64,000 bases of DNA from VBDM01 sp964430565 (GTDB lineage: Bacteria; Pseudomonadota; Gammaproteobacteria; Burkholderiales; SG8-39): the NCBI GenBank assembly GCA_964430565.1, contig CAYSFD010000044.1, positions 1-64,000 on the forward strand, given 5' to 3'. Shown here one piece after another: positions 8,154 to 17,108 of this stretch. Position numbers and translations under genes: made by a program. Position 1 is the first letter of the stretch; every line of letters starts with the position of its first letter. The notes beneath the pieces are model-generated. The model was not told the DNA's origin, searched no databases, and saw nothing but the letters and a program-made list of their open reading frames with translations.

Positions 8154-9095
8154 TTAGCGATCCAGCCTGACGCAGAACAACAATGCCAAATTGCGCATCA
8201 AGCCCGGCATGAGGATGCCGTGGCGGAGGAGAACCTGTCTTCGGCCGACCCAATTGCTACCGGGTAAGTTTACAAAATCCTCGATCAAAGTTCGGTATTC
8301 AGGCGCAATTGAAGCATGGCAGCGCTCGGAGAGAGCCGCCGCCTGCCGACGCAGCGCACCCATATCCCAAAGTGCGAACCCGCTCGCAAGACGCTCCATG
8401 AAGGATTTCCAGTGATAAGGTCGGGCTCCAATCGCGTTGCGTGCGTGCTGACGATAAGCCATAAGGGGCTCTTCAACGACGCCTACGTGTCCGGCGGCAC
8501 CGGCCACCAGAGCAAGCCAGTAGTCATGCACGAGCGCCGCCGGAGGTATGGGCAGTGCAAGCTCGATCAGCGCTCGATTGACCAGCGACGCACATCCGGT
8601 GATCGTATTCTTGATCAACAATCGCGCCAAATTCGTGCCTCTGGGGTCAAAGCCCGAGTAGCGCCAGAACGAAGAATGCCGCTCGCGAAGCGTTTCGTCG
8701 ACGACAGTGAGATCGCTGTGCACCAGAAGGGGTGTACCGGTGCCGTGACCGCTCTCCAGGTCGCGCATCGCTTTTAGCAGGGTGCGCAATTTGTGGGGCG
8801 CCCACACGTCGTCTTGGTCGCACAGAGCGGCGTACGGAGCTTTCGCTTCACCGAGCAGATAGGCGAAGTTTCCGACCAAGCCAAGATTGTCTGAGCCGCT
8901 CAGTCGAATGATGCAATCCGGTCTCAGACGCCTGTAGTGTTCGATGACGGCAGGCGTTTCGTCCACCGATCCGTCGTCTCGCACCAGAATGCGGAACGAT
9001 ACGTCCTTCTGACCCAGTAGCGATTCGATCTGGGGTCCGAGGTGGCGCGCTCCGTTGTAGGTGGCGAGCAGGATATCGATACTTGGAGAATCCAT
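8154..9095 (-). CDS. GT2 glycosyltransferase
   Basis: A 313-residue family-2 glycosyltransferase. DILLATYNGARHLGPQIESLLGQ is the N-terminal nucleotide-binding strand, and FRILVRDDGSVDET and ALCDQDDVWAPHKL give the DxD region; the latter motif is frequent in rhamnosyltransferases of the RgpF/WsaF-associated kind. A conserved VHDYW acid/base element follows near residue 190. It is separated by 49 nt from the next transferase and was probably transcribed with it. Acceptor and donor unknown. Confidence 0.8.
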   Translation of the reverse strand: MDSPSIDILLATYNGARHLGPQIESLLGQKDVSFRILVRDDGSVDETPAVIEHYRRLRPDCIIRLSGSDNLGLVGNFAYLLGEAKAPYAALCDQDDVWAPHKLRTLLKAMRDLESGHGTGTPLLVHSDLTVVDETLRERHSSFWRYSGFDPRGTNLARLLIKNTITGCASLVNRALIELALPIPPAALVHDYWLALVAGAAGHVGVVEEPLMAYRQHARNAIGARPYHWKSFMERLASGFALWDMGALRRQAAALSERCHASIAPEYRTLIEDFVNLPGSNWVGRRQVLLRHGILMPGLMRNLALLFCVRLDR

Positions 9096-9527
9096 GCTTG
9101 ACCGCTCACCGCTCGGGGTAGTCAGCCGACTTCGCCACTTGCGATTCGATACATGGAGATTTACGTGTCGGATTTCTCGAGGCCATGCGCGTGGTAGGCG
9201 AGCATCTCGAGCGTGTATTCGCCTGAAGGCGCGTCGCCTTTCCCGCGGCCGCGGGTGCCGAAGCGCAGTACCTTGAAGCTGCGCCTGACACGGCCGTCGG
9301 CTCGTCTCACATCGACAGATCGCAAGCGAGCGAGTGGCTCATCACTGGCCACGAACCCTCGCCCTCGACGGTGCGAGGCAATTCGATGCGGTCGGTTCTG
9401 ATTTTCATTGTTGAGTTTGTCCCCTGAGTTTTCCGCCTCGACGCATTCTAATCCACGTCTCTTGCCTCCAGCCACCCCGAGCGTGCAATATAGGCAACCT
9501 TTTCTGTCCGCTCGCCATTCAAGGACA
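9096..9527. other. 432-nt stretch with no recognisable gene
   Basis: This gap separates the minus-strand glycosyltransferases from the plus-strand aminotransferase cassette and lies where base composition changes. The longest minus-strand frame (9161-9562, 133 codons) overlaps the aminotransferase start. Its last 65 codons look GC-rich and protein-like (VRRSFKVLRFGTRGRGKG, EYTLEMLAYHAHGL) but match no family I recognise. A second short frame on the same strand, starting MKIRTDRIELPRTVEGEG near 9409, ends after 33 codons. Together they could be a decayed gene end. I see no repeats or integrase sites. Confidence 0.35.
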
Positions 9528-10658
9528 ATGTCAAAATCCAAAATTGCGCTGATGACCAACAAGCCAATCTACGTTACTCAGCCTCAACTTCCAATGCTGG
9601 AAGAGTTTATTCCGTACTTGGAAAACATCTGGGAAAGCAAGATCCTCACCAATAACGGCCCTTATCATCAGCAGCTGGAGCAGGCATTGTGCGACTACCT
9701 GGGGGTGAAACACATCGCCTTGCTCACCAACGGTACCCTGGCGCTCGTCACCGCCCTGCAAACGCTGCGCATCACGGGCGAAGTCATCACCACACCGTAT
9801 TCGTTTGTGGCTACCACCCACTCCTTGTTGTGGAACGCCATAGAGCCCGTTTTTGTGGATATTGATCCAGTAACGCTCAACCTGGACCCGGACAAGATCG
9901 AAGCGGCCATCACGCCGCAAACCACGGCCCTTCTGCCGGTCCACTGCTACGGTCACCCCTGCGATGTGGATCGCATCCAGAGGATTGCCGACAACCATGG
10001 GCTGAAAGTCATCTACGACGCCGCCCACGCCTTTGGCGTTCAATGCCATAGCGGCAGCGTGCTCAACCACGGCGACCTGTCCGTACTCAGCTTTCACGCC
10101 ACCAAGGTATTCAATACTTTTGAAGGCGGCGCCATCGTCTGCCCAGATGCCAAGACCAAACAACGCGTCGACCACCTCAAAAATTTTGGGTTTGTGGATG
10201 AAACGATTGTGGTCGCCCCCGGCATAAACGGCAAAATGAGCGAATTCAACGCCGCATTGGGCCTACTGCAACTCAAGGGTATCGATGAAGCGCTAAAAAA
10301 GCGCAAAGCCATTGATGCCCGATACCGCGAAGGACTGGCTGGTGTCAAAGGCATTCACTGCCTGTCGGATGCCGGGGAGAAAGTAGCCAATTACGCCTAT
10401 TTCCCGGTTCTGGTGCGGCCTGAGTATCCGTTGAATCGTGAAGCGCTATATCAAAAATTCCGGGACAACGGCATCTATGTGCGCCGCTACTTCTATCCGC
10501 TGATCAGCGATTTCCCGATGTATCGGGGCTTGCCTTCGGCGGCGCCGTCGAATCTTCCAGTGGCGAGCAAGGCTGCGAGCGAAGTGCTTTGCCTGCCGAT
10601 TTATCCCGCTCTGTCAAATGAGCAAGTCGAATCCGTCATTGAACAAATCGCCTGTTAG
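9528..10658 (+). CDS. DegT/DnrJ/EryC1/StrS aminotransferase, VioA-like
   Basis: A 376-residue PLP-dependent sugar aminotransferase. It has TNGTLALVTALQTL (near 60), TTPYSFVATTHS, the aspartate in VIYDAAHAFGV (near 165) and the PLP lysine in SFHATKVFNTFEGGA (near 190). The start ATG at 9528 is preceded by AAGGA; the longer frame from 9408 has no ribosome site. The TQPQLPMLEEFIPYLENIWESKILTNNGP opening resembles VioA-type enzymes that make dTDP-4-amino-4,6-dideoxyglucose. The substrate, dTDP-4-keto-6-deoxyglucose, would come from RmlA/RmlB in this locus. Function as VioA is inference. It is 8 nt from the WbqC gene. Confidence 0.82.
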   Translation: MSKSKIALMTNKPIYVTQPQLPMLEEFIPYLENIWESKILTNNGPYHQQLEQALCDYLGVKHIALLTNGTLALVTALQTLRITGEVITTPYSFVATTHSLLWNAIEPVFVDIDPVTLNLDPDKIEAAITPQTTALLPVHCYGHPCDVDRIQRIADNHGLKVIYDAAHAFGVQCHSGSVLNHGDLSVLSFHATKVFNTFEGGAIVCPDAKTKQRVDHLKNFGFVDETIVVAPGINGKMSEFNAALGLLQLKGIDEALKKRKAIDARYREGLAGVKGIHCLSDAGEKVANYAYFPVLVRPEYPLNREALYQKFRDNGIYVRRYFYPLISDFPMYRGLPSAAPSNLPVASKAASEVLCLPIYPALSNEQVESVIEQIAC

Positions 10659-10666
10659 GCTGGCTG

Positions 10667-11368
10667 ATGAAACGCCTGGCCATCATGCAGCCCTATTTTT
10701 TCCCCTATATCGGATACTTCCAGCTGATCAATGCTGCCGATCTATTTATCGTCTATGACAATATCAAGTATACGAAGAAAGGTTGGATCAACAGGAATCG
10801 CTTTCTCCAAAATGGAAAGGATGTTGTATTTTCTATCCCGTTAAAAAGAAATTCCGATTTTTTGGATATAAGGGATAGAGAAATATCCGCTGACTTCAAG
10901 AAAACCAAATTGCTAAATCAGATTCGAGAAGCATACAGACGATCGCCATACTTTGAGCAGACGTTTTCTCTTGTTGAAAGGATTGTTCTGGAAAAAGAAA
11001 TAAATCTCCTTAAATTCGTTCTGAATTCGATCAGAGAGACCTGCAAGTGCTTGGCGATTGGAACCGAAATCGTCGTATCGTCATCACTTCAAATCGATCA
11101 TTCCCTGCCGGGTAAAACCAAAGTAGTCGAGCTTTGCAAGCACGTTGGCGCGGATGTCTACATAAACGCAATTGGAGGACAGACTCTTTACTCGAAAGAC
11201 GACTTCAGTACGCACGGCATTAGTCTCAAATTCCTGAAAACGAAGTCTTTCGAATATGAACAACTGAACAACAAGTTCGTTCCATGGCTCTCAATAGTGG
11301 ATGTGATGATGTTCAATTCCCCAGATGTGATCAGAAAATGTCTTGATTCAAACTACGAGTTGATATGA
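10667..11368 (+). CDS. WbqC family protein
   Basis: A 233-residue protein opening with RLAIMQPYFFPYIGYFQLINAADLFIVYDNIKYTKKGWINRNR, the diagnostic block of the WbqC-like family found in O-antigen and capsule clusters. WbqC proteins have been suggested to act in dideoxy-aminosugar synthesis or transfer, but no reaction is firmly established. Base composition is clearly more AT-rich than that of flanking core genes, with many AAA, ATA and TTT codons, suggesting recent transfer. It directly follows the aminotransferase in one operon. Confidence 0.88.
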   Translation: MKRLAIMQPYFFPYIGYFQLINAADLFIVYDNIKYTKKGWINRNRFLQNGKDVVFSIPLKRNSDFLDIRDREISADFKKTKLLNQIREAYRRSPYFEQTFSLVERIVLEKEINLLKFVLNSIRETCKCLAIGTEIVVSSSLQIDHSLPGKTKVVELCKHVGADVYINAIGGQTLYSKDDFSTHGISLKFLKTKSFEYEQLNNKFVPWLSIVDVMMFNSPDVIRKCLDSNYELI

Positions 11369-11423
11369 AAAACCTTTGAGGAAAAAAAGTCGGAATAGGC
11401 GCAATTGAGATACAAAAGAGACA

Positions 11424-12386
11424 ATGTTTAAGTGGAACAAAATGGGTAAGGTATTTACGCCACAAGATGTTGAGGGAAGAACGTGGCTAAAGGAATTCGC
11501 CCAGGCTCCCGCAGCTTTGATTTTTGATCAATTCGTACGAATCTATTTCTCATGTCGGCCGCAGGCCGATGACAATGGGCAGTACGTTAGTTATTCCGCT
11601 TACGTTGATGTTGATCGAGCCGACCCAAGGAAAGTCCTGGAAGTCAGTACGCGTCCGATTCTGGAACTAGGGGCGTTAGGTGAGTTCGACGAATTTGGTA
11701 TCTATCCAGTTTCCGTTGTGCGAAGTGATCGCGAAGTGCGTGCTTATTACGGCGGTTGGACAAGGTGCGAATCCGTTCCGTTTAATGTCGCCATAGGATT
11801 TGCCACGAGTCAGGACGAGGGTAAGACATTTACAAAGTTTGGTAATGGCCCAGTGCTGTCTTATACCCCGGATGAGCCCTTCATACTGAGCGGCCCCAAA
11901 ATTCGATTTTTCAATAACACTTGGTATTTGTGGTACATCGCGGGAAGAAAGTGGAAGGTCGTAGATGGACTGCCTGAGCCCGTCTACAAGATTCGCATGG
12001 CATCGTCGCCTGATGGGATCAATTGGTCGAAAAGCAACAGGGATTTAGTCGAGAGTAGGATCGAGGAAGACGAAGCGCAAGCCAGTCCTGATGTTCTTTA
12101 TTGCAACGGCAAATACCACATGTTCTTTTGCTACCGATACAGCAGCCACTACCGGGGCAAAGAGAAGGGTTACCGAATCGGATACGCTTCAAGCGAAGAT
12201 TTGACCCATTGGGTTCGGGACGATTCGAAGGCCGGTATCGATGTTTCAGATGAGGGGTGGGACTCTGAAATGATCAGTTATCCGCACGTATTCGCGCTCG
12301 ATGAAGAGATATATATGGCCTATCTTGGAAACCAGGTAGGCAAGCACGGGTTTGGCCTCGCTCAACTGGATGGAATCTTAACTTAG
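11424..12386 (+). CDS. GH32/GH43-like five-bladed beta-propeller protein, copy 1
   Basis: A 320-residue protein built of repeated blades with GKYHMFFCYRYS, GYRIGYASSEDLTHWVRDD and ISYPHVFALDEEIYMAYLGN, the pattern of family 32/43/68 glycosidase-type propellers. No signal peptide is present, so it acts in the cytoplasm, unusual for a polysaccharide hydrolase. It is clearly homologous to the next gene. Proteins of this type recur in O-antigen and capsule loci with no proven reaction; a role in processing or transferring a nucleotide-activated or lipid-linked sugar is speculation. AT-richer composition agrees with its neighbours. Confidence 0.75.
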   Translation: MFKWNKMGKVFTPQDVEGRTWLKEFAQAPAALIFDQFVRIYFSCRPQADDNGQYVSYSAYVDVDRADPRKVLEVSTRPILELGALGEFDEFGIYPVSVVRSDREVRAYYGGWTRCESVPFNVAIGFATSQDEGKTFTKFGNGPVLSYTPDEPFILSGPKIRFFNNTWYLWYIAGRKWKVVDGLPEPVYKIRMASSPDGINWSKSNRDLVESRIEEDEAQASPDVLYCNGKYHMFFCYRYSSHYRGKEKGYRIGYASSEDLTHWVRDDSKAGIDVSDEGWDSEMISYPHVFALDEEIYMAYLGNQVGKHGFGLAQLDGILT

Positions 12387-12404
12387 GATGAGTCCGGTAC
12401 CGCC

Positions 12405-13361
12405 GTGAAATGGAAGAAGCTCGGGAAACTTTTCGATCCCACACAATTCAACCTACCTAATGACTGTGCTCAGTTTGCGCAGTCCCCACAGGCGCTGGTC
12501 TTCGAGGATTTCGTCAGAATCTATTTTTCCACTCGATCGGTGGACAAGACCAATGGCAAATATCTGAGCCATATTGCTTTTGTCGACATGAATAAGAACA
12601 TGCGCGACATCATTGGAGTATCAAGGCATACGGTCATCGAGTTGGGCAAGCTCGGATGCTTCGACGAGCATGGAATTTTTCCGATGAATGTGCTTTGGCA
12701 CGGGGAGCATGTGTATGGCTATACCTGCGGATGGAGCCGCAGAGTCTCCGTATCCGTAGACACCGCTATCGGACTTGCCATTAGTCGCGACGATGGACAC
12801 TCTTTTCAGAAAATTGGCGACGGGCCGATTCTCGCGGCGTCATTGCGGGAGCCTTGCCTGGTTGGCGACCCTTTCGTCAAAGTTTTCGGGAATGTGCATC
12901 ACATGTGGTACATCTTTGGCACCGGATGGAAAAAATTCTCGGTGAATGCCGCGCCCGATCGGACGTATAAAATCGCGCATGCGGTTTCAAATGATGGTGT
13001 GACTTGGGTGAAGGAAGAAGCGCGGCGAATCATCGACGACCGATTAGGCACCGATGAAAGCCAGGCGCTGCCATCGGTCATACGGATTGGCCGGACATAT
13101 CACATGTTCTTCTGCTATCGGCAGTCGTATGACTTCAGAATGAACAGCAGCAGAGGCTACCGGATCGGTCATGCTCACTCGGATGATCTGGTCAACTGGA
13201 CCCGAAACGACGATAACCCCGGACTGGATGTAACCCGGGGTGATTGGGATTCAGAAATGTTGTGTTACCCGCATGTGTTTGAACGCAACGGCAACGTATA
13301 TCTGCTTTATAACGGGAATGAGTTCGGTCGCTATGGTTTCGGGCTGGCGATATTGGAATGA
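12405..13361 (+). CDS. GH32/GH43-like five-bladed beta-propeller protein, copy 2
   Basis: A 318-residue paralogue of the preceding protein. Shared positions include the N-terminal WKKLGKLFDP / WNKMGKVFTP start, FVRIYFS, ELGKLGCFDEHGIFPM / ELGALGEFDEFGIYPV, TYHMFFCYRQS, RGYRIGHAHSDDLVNWTRND and DWDSEMLCYPHVF. No signal peptide. The conserved DWDSEM and D/E-rich blades may form the active site of a glycosidase-type fold. Its stop overlaps the GNAT start by 4 nt (ATGA). Retention of both copies suggests two related substrates or a heteromer. Confidence 0.75.
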   Translation: MKWKKLGKLFDPTQFNLPNDCAQFAQSPQALVFEDFVRIYFSTRSVDKTNGKYLSHIAFVDMNKNMRDIIGVSRHTVIELGKLGCFDEHGIFPMNVLWHGEHVYGYTCGWSRRVSVSVDTAIGLAISRDDGHSFQKIGDGPILAASLREPCLVGDPFVKVFGNVHHMWYIFGTGWKKFSVNAAPDRTYKIAHAVSNDGVTWVKEEARRIIDDRLGTDESQALPSVIRIGRTYHMFFCYRQSYDFRMNSSRGYRIGHAHSDDLVNWTRNDDNPGLDVTRGDWDSEMLCYPHVFERNGNVYLLYNGNEFGRYGFGLAILE

Positions 13362-13846
13362 ATCCCGATAGCTTGGATTTCAAGGTAAATGCGTGCACCG
13401 AAAAGGATATTCGATCGCACCTGGCTAGCTGCAATCTTCAGTTCAGCCCGCCACTCAGCGACAGAGTCGATATCGGCGAGTATTCCAAAAAACTTCGGCT
13501 CAACGCTTTTACCTTCGAGGCTTGGAATAATGAATCCCTCGTTGGAATAGTGGCCGCTTATATCAATACTCAGGACCACTCCTGTTTCATCACCAACACG
13601 AGCGTACTGGCCGAGTTTTTCCGTCGGGGCGTTGCGGCGAGATTGCTCGCCGCATGTCTCGAGCACGCCCGTGCCGCCGATATTGAAACCGTTTCGCTGG
13701 AAGTCTCGGAAGACAGCTATCCGGCAATCTCTTTATATAGACAATTCGGCTTTCAGGTCGTTGAACATCGGGAGGGTTTTCTGACAATGCGGTGCAAGCA
13801 GCTTAAATTGCAAGGCGTATTTTGCAACAAGGGATCAGATCCATGA
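13358..13846 (+). CDS. GNAT family N-acetyltransferase
   Basis: A 162-residue acetyltransferase domain. The acetyl-CoA pyrophosphate loop is FRRGVAARLLAACLEHA (residues about 85-101), preceded by ITNTSVLAEF and followed by IETVSLEVSEDSYPAISLYRQFGFQVV, the standard GNAT C-terminal part resembling RimI. In this operon, N-acetylation of an amino sugar made by the aminotransferase is plausible but not proven. It overlaps both neighbours by 4 nt (13358-13361 and 13843-13846), pointing to translational coupling through three genes. Confidence 0.82.
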   Translation: MNPDSLDFKVNACTEKDIRSHLASCNLQFSPPLSDRVDIGEYSKKLRLNAFTFEAWNNESLVGIVAAYINTQDHSCFITNTSVLAEFFRRGVAARLLAACLEHARAADIETVSLEVSEDSYPAISLYRQFGFQVVEHREGFLTMRCKQLKLQGVFCNKGSDP

Positions 13847-14568
13847 GAAACCACAATCAGGAATACCACGACAATGAATCCAGGCGATACGCCTACGATT
13901 TTGACTACGTAGTTCGCCGCTACATGATGCGCACGCTCTCCCCGTTCTTCACAAACGGAAGGGCATTGGAGCTGGGCTGCTTTGAAGGCGAGACGACCAA
14001 ATTATATGCGGAGCATTTTGACGACCTCACTGTGATTGAGGCAGCGGATAGTCTGATTGAAATAGCAAAGACGAAAGTGCCGGCAAGCGTCCGCTTTATT
14101 CATTCAACAATCGAAACCGCAGAACTCGAGCCTTCATACGACTCGATTTTTCTAGTGCATACCTTGGAACATCTGGATCATCCCATTGAAGCATTGTCAC
14201 GCATACGTAGGTGGTTGAGTCCAACCGGCAGGCTTTTTGTGGTGGTGCCCAACGCGGATGCCGCTTCACGTCAGATCGCCGTGAAGATGGGCTTGATGGA
14301 GACCAACAATTCTGTCACGGCGGGCGAACTTGCGCACGGGCACCGCCGTACTTACAGCCTGGATACGCTGGAACACGACGTGCGCCAGGCAGGCTTGAAC
14401 ATTGAATCAAGAGGGGGGGTTTTCTTCAAGCCATTCGCCAATTTCCAGTTTGATTTACTTCTCAAGAACAAGGTGATTGACGAAGCTTATCTGGATGGTT
14501 GCTATGCCCTTGGCATGCAGTATCCGGAATTGACGGCAAGCATTTATCTCGTATGCACACGGGGTTGA
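13843..14568 (+). CDS. Class I SAM-dependent methyltransferase
   Basis: A 241-residue methyltransferase. The SAM loop is ALELGCFEGETTKLY (near 45), the acidic residue follows in LTVIEAADSLIEIA, and motif II is SIFLVHTLEHLDHPIEALSRIRRWLSPTGRLFVVVPN. It belongs to the methyltransferase type 11/12/23 group frequent in polysaccharide loci, where these enzymes cap or decorate sugars. The start at 13843 sits in an ATGA overlap with the GNAT stop, with a GGGA ribosome site; the frame extends upstream to 13822 but that is less likely. Confidence 0.82.
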   Translation: MRNHNQEYHDNESRRYAYDFDYVVRRYMMRTLSPFFTNGRALELGCFEGETTKLYAEHFDDLTVIEAADSLIEIAKTKVPASVRFIHSTIETAELEPSYDSIFLVHTLEHLDHPIEALSRIRRWLSPTGRLFVVVPNADAASRQIAVKMGLMETNNSVTAGELAHGHRRTYSLDTLEHDVRQAGLNIESRGGVFFKPFANFQFDLLLKNKVIDEAYLDGCYALGMQYPELTASIYLVCTRG

Positions 14569-14638
14569 TTGGCCGTGTTTGGAGAAAGTTTCGCCGAGTC
14601 GCGTTGCAGGTTCGCGAGATCCATGAAACGCATGAAGG

Positions 14639-16153
14639 ATGAGCAAGCCAAGCTCCCTCAGACGTAACATATTTGCCAACTATGCGAGCCAGGTCTATGC
14701 GGCCCTGATCGGCATCGTGATGGTTCCCCTGTATTTGAAGTACATGGGAATGGAGGCCTATGGTCTGGTCGGGTTTTTCGCGGTGGTCCAGGCGTGGATA
14801 CAGTTGCTTGATTTCGGTTTGTCTCAAACGCTGGGGCGGGAGGCTGCAAAATTCAATGCGGGTGTGACGACTGTCGAATCGCTGAACATGTTTTTGCGCC
14901 TGCTGGAGATCATTTTCAGCATCCTGGGTGTTGTAATAATCGTTCTGAGCTGGGCTCTGGGGTCTTGGGTAGCTGATTCGTGGCTGAAACTCGATACGCT
15001 CGATCCCGCGGATGTCGCCGGATGTGTCGGTGTTGTCGGGTTCGTCATCAGTTTGCGGCTTGTTTCGGGTGTTTATCGCGGTGGGTTGCTCGGCCTTGAA
15101 CATCAGGTAAGCGCAAATGCCATTGCGATAGCGGTCGCGACATTAAGATCCGTGGTGGTGGTTCCAATCTTGATTTGGATATCGAATTCAATTCTGGCAT
15201 TTTTCTTTTTCCAGCTGGTTATCGCCGTGGTGGAGGTCGCGCTGCTGAGAACCAAGTTGCGGAGATTGTTACCCGGCAGTCCAGTCCGTAGGTTTCAATG
15301 GGAATTGCTAAAGGAACCGATACGGTTCGGGAAAGGGCTGGCCTTTCTGACTTGGATGTGGATCGCCACCAGCCAGGTCGATAAGCTGATACTTTCACAC
15401 ATGCTGCCCATGCAGGAATATGGGGGATTCATTCTGGCAACGACCATTGCGCTGAGCACGATCCTGGTTGTGTCGCCCCTTCAGCAGGCTGTTCTCCCCC
15501 GCCTCATTGTTCTCGCAGAGCAAAAGGAGCACGCAAAGCTTATTCAGCTGTATCGCAAAACCACAATTTTGCTGGTTGCCCTGCTCGCAGGGTTCGGCGG
15601 CGTAATGGTTGCGTTTCCTGCCCAGGTTCTTTATACGTGGACGGGTGATGTCAAGGCCGCCTTGCAAGCGGCGGAGGTGCTTGGATGGTATGCCGCCGGA
15701 ACCTGTTTCATGGGGACGGTGGTAATGAGTTACCTGCTGCAGCACGCGCACGGTGATCTCAAGCTGCACATCAAAGGTAACCTCGTTTGTCTGTTCATAC
15801 TGATTCCCGCCGTGGTATTCAGCACCTTGTATTACGGTGCCGTGGGAGCGGCAATGGCCTGGGCGACCACGAACCTGTTCTTCTTGCTTTGCTGGACGCC
15901 CATCGTGCATGGAAAATTTCTGCCGGAAATCCGAATGACCTGGCTGCTTCGGGATGTTTTTCCGGCGCTCGCAATTGCTTCGGCATTGGTGTTGTTGTCC
16001 CGGCAAATTGCCTGGCCGCTGGCATCGAGAGTTGCTTCGGCGCTGGGGCTTTTTTCTTTGGCGTGCCTGGTCATCGCGGCGGCACTTTTCGTTCACTTTG
16101 AAACCAGGCAACTCGTTCTGGGTTTACTGCGAAAAATCGGCAAGCATGCGTGA
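14639..16153 (+). CDS. wzx: Wzx-type oligosaccharide flippase
   Basis: A 504-residue polytopic inner-membrane protein of the MOP superfamily, with about 12 to 14 hydrophobic helices. The opening SLRRNIFANYASQVYAALIGIVMVPLYLKYMGMEAYGLVGFFAV is characteristic of Wzx/RfbX flippases. It would move undecaprenyl-diphosphate-linked repeat units across the inner membrane. It starts 70 nt after the methyltransferase and its end overlaps the following glycosyltransferase start by 8 nt. The phospholipid carrier is recycled by UppP, also encoded in this window. Confidence 0.9.
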   Translation: MSKPSSLRRNIFANYASQVYAALIGIVMVPLYLKYMGMEAYGLVGFFAVVQAWIQLLDFGLSQTLGREAAKFNAGVTTVESLNMFLRLLEIIFSILGVVIIVLSWALGSWVADSWLKLDTLDPADVAGCVGVVGFVISLRLVSGVYRGGLLGLEHQVSANAIAIAVATLRSVVVVPILIWISNSILAFFFFQLVIAVVEVALLRTKLRRLLPGSPVRRFQWELLKEPIRFGKGLAFLTWMWIATSQVDKLILSHMLPMQEYGGFILATTIALSTILVVSPLQQAVLPRLIVLAEQKEHAKLIQLYRKTTILLVALLAGFGGVMVAFPAQVLYTWTGDVKAALQAAEVLGWYAAGTCFMGTVVMSYLLQHAHGDLKLHIKGNLVCLFILIPAVVFSTLYYGAVGAAMAWATTNLFFLLCWTPIVHGKFLPEIRMTWLLRDVFPALAIASALVLLSRQIAWPLASRVASALGLFSLACLVIAAALFVHFETRQLVLGLLRKIGKHA

Positions 16154-17108
16154 AAAACGCCTGAAGATATCCGTCTGCATCGTGACCTACAACCAAGGTC
16201 AATACATCGACGATTGTCTGGCCAGCGCGGTGGGGCAGCAGGTGGATGCGGACCTGGAAATACTGGTGGGAGACGATTGTTCCACGGACCAATCCAGGCA
16301 GATCATCAGTGAGTACGCCGAAAGGTATCCGGGCTTGATCGTTCCTGTTTTTCACCAGAAAAATATCGGCGGCACACGGAACTATCAGTTTCTCATCGGC
16401 AAGGCCTCGGGGAACTACATCGCCCATCTGGACGGCGATGATTATTGGCTTCCGGGAAAGCTGGCGGAGCAAATCAGCTTCCTCGAGAAGAATCAGGATT
16501 GCGTTGCGGTCTACACCAATGCAATAGTCATCAGTAATTCCGGTGAATTGGTGGCCCGATTCAATGGGGTGCTTCCGCAACAATTCGATATGGACTATTT
16601 GCTTAGGAGAGGCAATTTCCTGAACGGCAGCTCCACCGTGTACAGGGCCCGCTGCAAGAATCCCATCCTGCAATTGCAGGGTGATGCGCTGGACTATCAC
16701 TTTCACGTCCTGCTGGCCGGCCAGGGGGCATTGGGATACATCAATCGCGTCCTGGCAGCCTATAGAAGACGTTCTACAACCTCGACCATGTTGACAAATT
16801 ATGGAGTCGTACTGGAGTTGTACTGGAAGGCGATCCTGAGTGCCTGGTCAATGGGAGCGGAAAGCGACGCCTTGCGGCAATGCGTGCTGGGTTTCTACCA
16901 AAACCTTTTCCGCCTGGCTGTCAAGCGCGGCAAGCTGCAAGAGGCCTGGCACTGGGGCGATAAGATCATCAGAGAGTGCCCGCTGATGTCGAGGAGATTA
17001 CTGGTTCAATCCGTGGTGGTTCTCCCGTTTTCCGTGGGAAGAAGGATTGTGCGCAGGCTGGCGCGCCGCATCTTCAAGGGCGGGGCCGAAATTATGTATG
17101 ACCGGTAG
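16146..17108 (+). CDS. GT2 glycosyltransferase
   Basis: A 320-residue family-2 glycosyltransferase. KISVCIVTYNQGQYIDDCLASA begins the GT-A fold; EILVGDDCSTDQSRQII and YIAHLDGDDYWLPGKL provide the two Asp clusters (the second is the DxD metal site). The C-terminal 60 residues are basic. The ATG at 16146 is used because it lies at the end of wzx with an 8-nt overlap; a longer frame from 15954 is only a shadow of wzx. Donor and acceptor unknown. Confidence 0.83.
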   Translation: MREKRLKISVCIVTYNQGQYIDDCLASAVGQQVDADLEILVGDDCSTDQSRQIISEYAERYPGLIVPVFHQKNIGGTRNYQFLIGKASGNYIAHLDGDDYWLPGKLAEQISFLEKNQDCVAVYTNAIVISNSGELVARFNGVLPQQFDMDYLLRRGNFLNGSSTVYRARCKNPILQLQGDALDYHFHVLLAGQGALGYINRVLAAYRRRSTTSTMLTNYGVVLELYWKAILSAWSMGAESDALRQCVLGFYQNLFRLAVKRGKLQEAWHWGDKIIRECPLMSRRLLVQSVVVLPFSVGRRIVRRLARRIFKGGAEIMYDR

